From NCBI GenBank assembly GCA_905211345.1, contig CAJMAO010000003.1, positions 9,326 through 73,325 on the forward strand: a stretch of DNA of 64,000 nt, written 5' to 3'. Under the pieces are notes generated by a model, which saw only the letters and a program-made list of their open reading frames with translations, had not been told where the DNA came from and searched no databases. This document shows, piece by piece, positions 58,395 through 64,000 of this stretch. How positions within the stretch are numbered: the stretch's first letter is position 1; each line of letters opens with the position of its first letter. The position numbers were made by a program, and so were the translations under genes. The DNA is from an uncultured Prevotella sp. GTDB taxonomy: Bacteria; Bacteroidota; Bacteroidia; Bacteroidales; Bacteroidaceae.

Positions 58395-61300
58395 TTATTT
58401 CGCAAGCAAAACCTTCTTCACTGTAGACTGCCCATCCTTCTCTATCTTAAGCATATATACGCCTGAAGGCAGGCTGTTGACAGAGAAGTGGTTACCAACA
58501 GACTTGGCAACGCATACACCGTTAACACCTATAAGTTGGACGTTGTCATAATCGCCTGTTACGGTGAGGCCGTTAGTTTCCGACGAAACCTCAACCTTCA
58601 CGCCGTCAACCACGTAGTTGCTGATTGAAGTGCCCGTAACACACATCTGCTCAGAAGTCTCTGAATATTCGCCACCGTCGTAATAAGCAGCCACCTCATA
58701 GCAAGCGCCGTCAACCGGAGACTCGTCTGTAAAGCGGTTTGACTTGCTGCTTACGGCATAATCATTAACGCGCTCGCCATTACGGTAAACTATGTAAGCA
58801 TACGGCTCAGTCTCGTCAGATAATACAAGCTCGGAGTTGTCGGTGACGCAGCCCGTAATGTCCCAGCAAGCCCAGCCTTGAGCGGGTTCAGACTGTGTAG
58901 CGTAGAAATCGGACACTTTCTTCCATGTAGTACCGCCATCCTCGGAATACAAGTCACTCTTACCGGGCAGGTAGTCAAGAGACTGTACATAGCATAGAGG
59001 TATCTGAACGGAACTGTAATCAAACACCTTGACACCTATCATAAGTTCCTTTGCAGCGTCGATTTGCAAAGGCTGGTCGAGAACAACGGTGAAATCCTTA
59101 TTGTACGGGAAGGCTTCGGCCTCTTGCTCACGCACGAGCTTGCCATCCTCGAACACTACAACGGAAGCGCGCACACCCTTGGTGTCGCCACGGTCTTCAT
59201 AATAGTTAATCTTAGTAGTAACGCCAGTGAGATATTTGCCGTCAAACATTGTCAAATCAGCAGGCTCAAACTTGTTGGAGCCTATCAGCTCCTTGCCCTC
59301 GTTGCCGAGAGTGAAGCGGTAAGAAGGACATTCGTTGATAAAGTTCAACTTATAGGCGTTAGACGGGTCTTGCCATGCTATGTTGACAGACTTGCCGTCA
59401 GTGCCAGTCCTGTTTATCAAGCCTGTAGGAGCATCATGGGTAGGAGCGCCGCAAATGCTGATATTGTCGAGCATGAGGTTATACTGCGACGATGCCTCGC
59501 CGTGCATACGGAAACGAACACGGAACACTTTGCCCGCAACAGCCTCCGACAGGTCAATAGCTTCCAACGACCAATACCTTGTGCCGGGAGCGAGACTGTT
59601 TATGTCCCATGTCTTCTGCTCAGTCCATGTCAAACCACCGTCAATAGAAGTCTCTATCGAAACAAAGTCGTTTTCAAGCGTCTGACTGGCATCATTAATC
59701 AATCTATGAGCGGCATAGAACGACAAGTGTACATTGTCTTCCTCCGTAGCGTCGATAGGACGTGACACTATACCGAACGAATAAGGATTTTCCGGCGGGA
59801 AGTGGGTCATCTGCAAACCAAGCGTAAAGCCCATGCCGTAGCTGTCATCTACGATATACTGCACGTCGTCTGTCTCATTATAATTAACAAACTCCCATGC
59901 GTTTGAAGTAAGTCCGCCTGAACTGAAATCCTCGTACAACGGGAATGCCCATGTAGAAGCCACCAATACCTGAATTGAATTTGAACGGGGCGACAACACC
60001 GTCGTTCCGTCAGGCCGTTCATATATAGCCTCTATATTGAAACCGGGCGTTCCGGCAGGCACATCATCAATAACGGCTTTCATCTCGGTTTCAGAAGCCG
60101 AAACTTCCTTAACCTTCGTGCCGTTGCAATAAACGTTATATGACTTGAGCGTAAAGTCGCCATACTCCGTCATGTCCTTATCCCAATAAAGGGTTACTTG
60201 GTTCAAGGCGGTAACAACGCCTTTCAATCCGGACGGAGTAGCAGGTATCGTGGCCGTGCCTTTTTCTATCTGGAGTATCCAGCAATAGGGACTATACGAG
60301 CTGATGTTACCCATAACCACACTACCGTCGGACGATACGCCGCAAGTTCCGGCAGGAGACATGTCTTCAACAGATAAAGAAATGTCGCCAAAATCAATGT
60401 CATGCCCGAAGATGTCAACATAATAAGCAAGATCAAGTACACGATTTTCAGCATATTGGTATAACAAAGAACGCCAATATGTGCCATAATAACCAATAGA
60501 ATAAACCACATCGCCATTATTGTCAACAGCAAAGTTGCTTATATCTGAAAACATGTGGCCAAAGCTCGAATAAACATAATCCATAATAGGAAGCGTGCGC
60601 ACTTCATCACTCTCCATATTATAAACGTAAGCAAGACCGTCACTTAACATTGTGGCAGTAACAAACTTTCCATTAGAACTCATAGAGCTGAACTCAACCG
60701 AATAATTATACTCCTCATTCAGTCCCAGTTCCTTTTGTGAAATCAGTTTGTAAGTGCCGTCGGCTTTCCATAATATCGGAAACTTCGAGTTGTTTTTCAA
60801 CCGAACGTAACCGCCTATCGTACTGCCATCGGCTGATACTGCCGAAGCCACACCTTCCTTGGCACCTTCAGGTATAGGCAACAAAGACATTGTCCAACTG
60901 CCGTCATCGCCTTGAGTCCACTTGCACGCCGTAAGGTATGCGCCATTGCTTGCGCTGAAATTACCGGCAACCACTTTGCCGTCACCTGATATTGCGTTGG
61001 CGAACGAACCGTCATTGCCGCGCTTCAGGGTAGACATGTCAAAGTCTCCCCAGCCAAGCAGTGTACGCTCGCCTTCTTTTGACCATACGGCAGCGGCATT
61101 AATAGCGGTGTTTTCAATAAGATGGCCCGTGTCTTTCGACGTGCCGCATATCACACCGTTATCGGCCACTCCGGAAAATTCTCCGCCCAATGTCACATCT
61201 GAAGCGTCATTCTCGGTCAGCCATTGTGTGCTTTTGCCAGAAATGTCATAGACAAAACTTTTCATATAGATGTTCCCGCTAAAAGAACTTCCTGTAGGAT

Positions 61301-61442
61301 TGATACCTACAACATACTGACCACCGGGAGAAATAGCCACACCTTTGGCAGACTCATCCAAAGTTGTAAAATCACCATCCGCCCATACATTCATGGCGAA
61401 AGCCGACAACACGGCTACCGATAGTAAGAAATGATTTTTCAT
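58395..61442 (-). CDS. Large secreted protein with HAF-type propeller repeats, Fn3-like and jelly-roll domains, and type IX sorting domain
   Basis: I use the ATG at 61442 (MKNHFLLSVAVL); one at 61448 adds two residues. The 1015-residue protein has a signal peptide ending near VWAD, then about 400 residues of HAF-like beta-propeller repeats (GVAISPGGQYVVGI, AISGDGKVVAGN, AVSADGSTIGGYV, GVSSDGSVVMGN). An Fn3-like domain (about 405-490), a MAM/jelly-roll-like region with SYGMGFTLGLQMTHF and LMLDNISICG (about 500-665), more beta-domains and a C-terminal type IX sorting domain (about 945-1015, GVYMLKIEKDGQSTVKKVLLAK-type ending) follow. It is probably surface-exposed; function unknown. Confidence 0.85.
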   Translation of the reverse strand: MKNHFLLSVAVLSAFAMNVWADGDFTTLDESAKGVAISPGGQYVVGINPTGSSFSGNIYMKSFVYDISGKSTQWLTENDASDVTLGGEFSGVADNGVICGTSKDTGHLIENTAINAAAVWSKEGERTLLGWGDFDMSTLKRGNDGSFANAISGDGKVVAGNFSASNGAYLTACKWTQGDDGSWTMSLLPIPEGAKEGVASAVSADGSTIGGYVRLKNNSKFPILWKADGTYKLISQKELGLNEEYNYSVEFSSMSSNGKFVTATMLSDGLAYVYNMESDEVRTLPIMDYVYSSFGHMFSDISNFAVDNNGDVVYSIGYYGTYWRSLLYQYAENRVLDLAYYVDIFGHDIDFGDISLSVEDMSPAGTCGVSSDGSVVMGNISSYSPYCWILQIEKGTATIPATPSGLKGVVTALNQVTLYWDKDMTEYGDFTLKSYNVYCNGTKVKEVSASETEMKAVIDDVPAGTPGFNIEAIYERPDGTTVLSPRSNSIQVLVASTWAFPLYEDFSSGGLTSNAWEFVNYNETDDVQYIVDDSYGMGFTLGLQMTHFPPENPYSFGIVSRPIDATEEDNVHLSFYAAHRLINDASQTLENDFVSIETSIDGGLTWTEQKTWDINSLAPGTRYWSLEAIDLSEAVAGKVFRVRFRMHGEASSQYNLMLDNISICGAPTHDAPTGLINRTGTDGKSVNIAWQDPSNAYKLNFINECPSYRFTLGNEGKELIGSNKFEPADLTMFDGKYLTGVTTKINYYEDRGDTKGVRASVVVFEDGKLVREQEAEAFPYNKDFTVVLDQPLQIDAAKELMIGVKVFDYSSVQIPLCYVQSLDYLPGKSDLYSEDGGTTWKKVSDFYATQSEPAQGWACWDITGCVTDNSELVLSDETEPYAYIVYRNGERVNDYAVSSKSNRFTDESPVDGACYEVAAYYDGGEYSETSEQMCVTGTSISNYVVDGVKVEVSSETNGLTVTGDYDNVQLIGVNGVCVAKSVGNHFSVNSLPSGVYMLKIEKDGQSTVKKVLLAK

Positions 61443-61498
61443 AAGCATTACTTTTTAATTAGACTTTATAAGCGACAAAAAAGCTATTGCCACCATGG

Positions 61499-61506
61499 CA
61501 AATTTA
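61499..61506 (-). promoter_or_regulatory. -7 box of the large type IX cargo gene
   Basis: TAAATTTG on the minus strand, 56 bases before the ATG; no clear -33 box. Confidence 0.5.
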
Positions 61507-61632
61507 AAAAAAACGTAATTAAAATTAGTTTAAACTCAATTTCCGTAAATACAAATTCATGAATTTAAACCACTACAACTAAAATAATATCACTAAAAAG
61601 CCGGATTTTGCATTAAAATATATAAAAAAACG

Positions 61633-61657
61633 AAGCAGACAATAAAACTGCCTGCTT
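61633..61657 (-). terminator. Terminator of glmM
   Basis: AAGCAG (61633-61638) pairs with CTGCTT (61652-61657), with two further inner pairs. On the minus strand the hairpin follows the stop by about 30 bases and precedes a run of seven T. Confidence 0.8.
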
Positions 61658-61687
61658 TGCCTTTTTACATATATTTATAAAATTATT

Positions 61688-63073
61688 TTACATCATATCA
61701 TTAACAACCTGCATTATCCGCTTTCCAAGGGCATCGGCTTCCTCCATGGTTGACGCCTCGCTGTAAACACGGATTATCGGTTCGGTATTCGACTTGCGCA
61801 GATGCACCCATTTATCAGGGAAATCAATTTTAACGCCGTCGATGTCGTTCACCTGCTGGTCGGCATACATGGTCTTCACCTTTGCAAGTATTGCGTCAAT
61901 GTCTGTAGTAGGCATAAGGTCAATACGGTTTTTAGCGATATAGTAATTAGGGAACGTGGCACGAAGCTCGCTCACCTTGCAACCTTTCTGCGCCAAAGAC
62001 GACAGGAATAAGGCTATGCCGACGAGCGCGTCGCGGCCATAATGACATTCAGGATAAATAACTCCACCGTTACCTTCGCCACCAATAACCGCACCGACTT
62101 CTTTCATTTTAGTAGTAACATTAACCTCGCCAACTGCTGCCGCCGTATACTTTCCGCCATGGCGTTCGGTCACGTCACGCAGCGCACGGGTACTGCTAAG
62201 GTTGCTGACGGTATTGCCGGGCGTATGGCTGAGAACATAATCGGCTACGGAAACAAGCGTGTACTCCTCGCCAAACATGCGTCCGTCTTCACAAATAAAA
62301 GCCAAACGGTCTACGTCCGGATCAACAACAATACCTAAATCGAAACCTCCGCCACGCATACGCTCCATTATCCCGCCAAGATTCTTCTCCAAAGGTTCAG
62401 GGTTGTGGGCGAAATTGCCGTCGGGAGTGCCGTTGAGAATCTCAAACTCTACGCCAAGCTCTTTAAGCAAATCGGGCAGAATTACACCACCGATGCTGTT
62501 TATCGTGTCGACACAAACACGGAAACGCGCCTTGCGCACCGCTTCAACGTCGACAAGCGGCAATGCCAATACGGCATCGATGTGTTTACGGTTGAATGTG
62601 TTGTCACTCATGTATTTGCCAAGACTGTCAACTTCAGCGTATGTGAAATCTTCTTTTTCAGCAATGAGCAATACCTCGTTACCATCGTCCTTGCTCAAAA
62701 ACTCACCTTCATTATTAAGCAGCTTGAGAGCGTTCCACTGGCGCGGATTATGGCTGGCGGTAATGATTATACCGCCGTCGGCACCACTCATGCGCACGGC
62801 AAGCTCGGTTGTAGGAGTCGTGGCGAGACCTATGTCGATAACGTCGAACCCCACGCCCATTAAAGTGCCGCATACTACGTTGCGCACCATATCACCGGAA
62901 ATGCGTGCGTCACGGCCGACAACAATCTTGCCGACGCACGCCCCACCACGGCTCTTGCGGATAAACATCGCGTAAGCTGAAGTAAACTTGACTATATCAA
63001 GCGGATTGAGCGTATCGCCCGTATGCCCGCCTATTGTTCCACGAATACCGGATATTGATTTTATTAGTGTCAT
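61688..63073 (-). CDS. glmM: Phosphoglucosamine mutase
   Basis: The 461-residue protein is an alpha-D-phosphohexomutase: N-terminal ISGIRGTIGG (about 6-15), active-site serine loop TASHNPRQWNALK (about 105-117), metal loop DPDVDRLAF (about 246-254), sugar-binding GGEGNGGVIYPECHYGRD (about 330-347) and phosphate-binding RKSNTEPIIRVYSEA (about 426-440). GlmM interconverts glucosamine 6- and 1-phosphate for peptidoglycan and lipopolysaccharide precursors; the sequence could also use other hexose phosphates. It is downstream of a DUF4827 gene, a common Bacteroidales arrangement. Confidence 0.93.
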   Translation of the reverse strand: MTLIKSISGIRGTIGGHTGDTLNPLDIVKFTSAYAMFIRKSRGGACVGKIVVGRDARISGDMVRNVVCGTLMGVGFDVIDIGLATTPTTELAVRMSGADGGIIITASHNPRQWNALKLLNNEGEFLSKDDGNEVLLIAEKEDFTYAEVDSLGKYMSDNTFNRKHIDAVLALPLVDVEAVRKARFRVCVDTINSIGGVILPDLLKELGVEFEILNGTPDGNFAHNPEPLEKNLGGIMERMRGGGFDLGIVVDPDVDRLAFICEDGRMFGEEYTLVSVADYVLSHTPGNTVSNLSSTRALRDVTERHGGKYTAAAVGEVNVTTKMKEVGAVIGGEGNGGVIYPECHYGRDALVGIALFLSSLAQKGCKVSELRATFPNYYIAKNRIDLMPTTDIDAILAKVKTMYADQQVNDIDGVKIDFPDKWVHLRKSNTEPIIRVYSEASTMEEADALGKRIMQVVNDMM

Positions 63074-63086
63074 AATATTAAATTAT

Positions 63087-63140
63087 AAATTAAGAGTTAA
63101 GAAATCCATTTTCAAAAGTATTTTTCTTAACTCTTAATTT
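63087..63140. repeat. Perfect 18-bp inverted repeat (AATTAAGAGTTAAGAA family)
   Basis: AAATTAAGAGTTAAGAAA (63087-63104) and its exact complement at 63123-63140, loop 18 nt, filling the gap between glmM and the DUF4827 gene. Confidence 0.85.
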
Positions 63141-63143
63141 AGT

Positions 63144-63788
63144 TTATCTTCCTTTTTCAAAAGTTATAGTGTAAAAACACGGATAAACGCCCGCCGACGC
63201 AGACTGGTGCCCTTGAGTGCTAGGCACAATCAGATTGACTTTGGCAATTTCTTCATCAGCACTCGTCTGACGGCCCACATTTATATAACGCAACGGTACA
63301 AGCCAGCCAGAAGGTACCGACGTACTGCCGTAAAATGTATACATGAGGCTTGACTCCTGAAGAAATGACGCCGTAAATGAACCGCCCAAGTTTGTTACAC
63401 TCATCTTCTCAGGGATAGAGGCGAACGCCAAAATCTGGTTTGTGAGCTGTATCGAGTCTGTCAACAGGTTGCGCTCGGTAAAACGGCAAAGCACCGTTGT
63501 TGTCTCGCCATCTTTTATCTTCTCGCCGCAACCCTTACGGACAATCTGCATATATACTCCCGTGCTTTGCATTTGCACATATTCATTATTATCACGAGCA
63601 GTGTCTGTTGTATAACCTTTTGCAGCAAACTCTGATTCGTTAAGCACACGTATTTTATTTTCATTTATATACCTACTGATGGCAGCATTCTCCCTTTCAC
63701 GCTGTTCAGCGTAAGTCTCTGTATCATCGCAACTTGCTACAACGACCACGCCAACTAAAGCTATCAATGCGAAAAGTATTTTCTTCAT
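63144..63788 (-). CDS. DUF4827 lipoprotein (FKBP-like)
   Basis: The 214-residue protein has a lipoprotein signal (VASC, cysteine near 20). A DUF4827 domain follows with ETYAEQRERENAAISRYI (about 24-41), GCGEKIKDGETTTVLCRFTE (about 93-112) and a WLVPLRYINVGR segment (about 158-169), a pattern related to FKBP-type gliding-motility lipoproteins. It probably sits in the periplasm or outer membrane; biochemical role unknown. It precedes glmM on the same strand. Confidence 0.88.
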   Translation of the reverse strand: MKKILFALIALVGVVVVASCDDTETYAEQRERENAAISRYINENKIRVLNESEFAAKGYTTDTARDNNEYVQMQSTGVYMQIVRKGCGEKIKDGETTTVLCRFTERNLLTDSIQLTNQILAFASIPEKMSVTNLGGSFTASFLQESSLMYTFYGSTSVPSGWLVPLRYINVGRQTSADEEIAKVNLIVPSTQGHQSASAGVYPCFYTITFEKGR

Positions 63789-63818
63789 TTCTTGTCAATA
63801 ATAATATTACAACGGCCA

Positions 63819-63826
63819 CAAAATTA
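63819..63826 (-). promoter_or_regulatory. -7 box of the DUF4827-glmM unit
   Basis: TAATTTTG on the minus strand, 30 bases before the ATG; TTG near 63847-63845 lies 18 nt further upstream. Confidence 0.6.
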
Positions 63827-63910
63827 CAAAAAATGCGCAAATTACAAGTCAGCTAAATACAGAATTATGCTTTTTTATAACAACCGTATCTACAAATGGA
63901 TATATGAAAA

Positions 63911-63940
63911 AAGTGGCTTACCGGGTACGGAAAGCCACTT
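63911..63940 (-). terminator. Terminator of the tRNA transcript
   Basis: AAGTGGCTT (63911-63919) and AAGCCACTT (63932-63940) form a 9-bp stem. Read on the minus strand it is followed by TTTTTTC, nine bases after the tRNA 3' end. Confidence 0.85.
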
Positions 63941-63948
63941 TAATGTAG

Positions 63949-64000
63949 TTGCGGAGGCAGGACTCGAACATGCGACCTCCAGGTTATGAGCCTGGCGAGC
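63949..64000 (-). tRNA. tRNA-Met (CAT), 3' part; 5' end beyond the window
   Basis: Read on the minus strand, GCCAGGCTCATAACCTGG forms an anticodon arm with anticodon CAT (63988-63986). GTTCGAGTCC gives the T-loop and CTCCGCA plus A the acceptor 3' strand. CCA is not encoded. About 24 bases of the 5' side are missing. With only half the molecule I cannot fully exclude the initiator or a lysidine-modified tRNA-Ile. Confidence 0.88.

Noticed and set aside
63792..63989. 65-codon plus-strand frame at the right end
   Set aside because: Its end is antisense to the tRNA and it crosses the tRNA terminator. No gene-like features.
63949..64000. Possible attachment site for an integrated element at the tRNA
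   Set aside because: No integrase is in the window and only half the tRNA is visible, so no repeat of its 3' end can be tested against a partner site.

Overview
The window looks like chromosome of an anaerobic gut or oral Bacteroidales, most likely a Prevotellaceae relative. Four things support this. Promoters match the Bacteroidetes sigma-factor pattern (TTTG, about 19-20 nt, TAnnTTTG) instead of the enterobacterial one. Many genes belong to families largely confined to this group (DUF2723, DUF4230, DUF4827, DUF5686, DUF4738-like). Two secreted proteins carry type IX secretion C-terminal sorting domains. Shine-Dalgarno sequences are weak. I had no database, so family names rest on recognised sequence patterns.

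Layout. 1-9.4 kb: end of a surface protein gene, an OmpA-family porin, a DUF2807 lipoprotein, then a tight set (nucleotidyltransferase, ATP-grasp protein, CDP-alcohol phosphotransferase, HAD protein) that looks like a lipid-headgroup pathway, then a DUF5686 protein. 9.5-13.4 kb: a thioesterase, a repeat-rich gap, and an AT-rich accessory patch with an SF0329-like protein, an unknown partner, and a probable AbaSI/PvuRts1I-type modification-dependent nuclease. 13.4-18.1 kb: housekeeping genes (exoA, ribH, a TPR protein, recF, DUF721/dciA-like) and a LacI repressor with an operator over its own promoter. 18.3-22.6 kb: a type IX cargo protein, small unknown proteins and a gap full of TGTGACA repeats. 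22.6-29.9 kb: a six-gene efflux system (two ABC-2 permeases, two ATPases, HlyD and TolC proteins) divergent from an AraC regulator. 30-49.3 kb: mostly core genes (DUF4738-like and DUF4230 lipoproteins, ArsG-like permease, serine acetyltransferase, rRNA methyltransferase, DPP-IV-like peptidase, purD, DedA-like protein, DUF2723 protein, polysaccharide deacetylase, queG, metallophosphoesterase).

49.5-55.2 kb is the most interesting part, an AT-rich defence island. It holds an AbiEi-type antitoxin/regulator whose AbiEii toxin has decayed to an 11-codon stub, a Vsr mismatch endonuclease, a cytosine-5 methyltransferase, a SacI-like restriction endonuclease, and a signal-less trypsin-fold protease in the same operon. 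A degenerate copy of the AbiEi operator lies between the divergent vsr and methyltransferase genes, so the orphan antitoxin may have become the regulator of the restriction system.

55.6-64 kb: a VapE/VirE-type primase-helicase flanked by repeat-filled gaps, a 1015-residue type IX cargo protein, glmM, a DUF4827 lipoprotein and the 3' half of a tRNA-Met.

Across the window, many gaps between genes contain long near-perfect inverted repeats built from a few recurring 'words', in places running into the 3' ends of genes. They behave like a dispersed intergenic repeat family.
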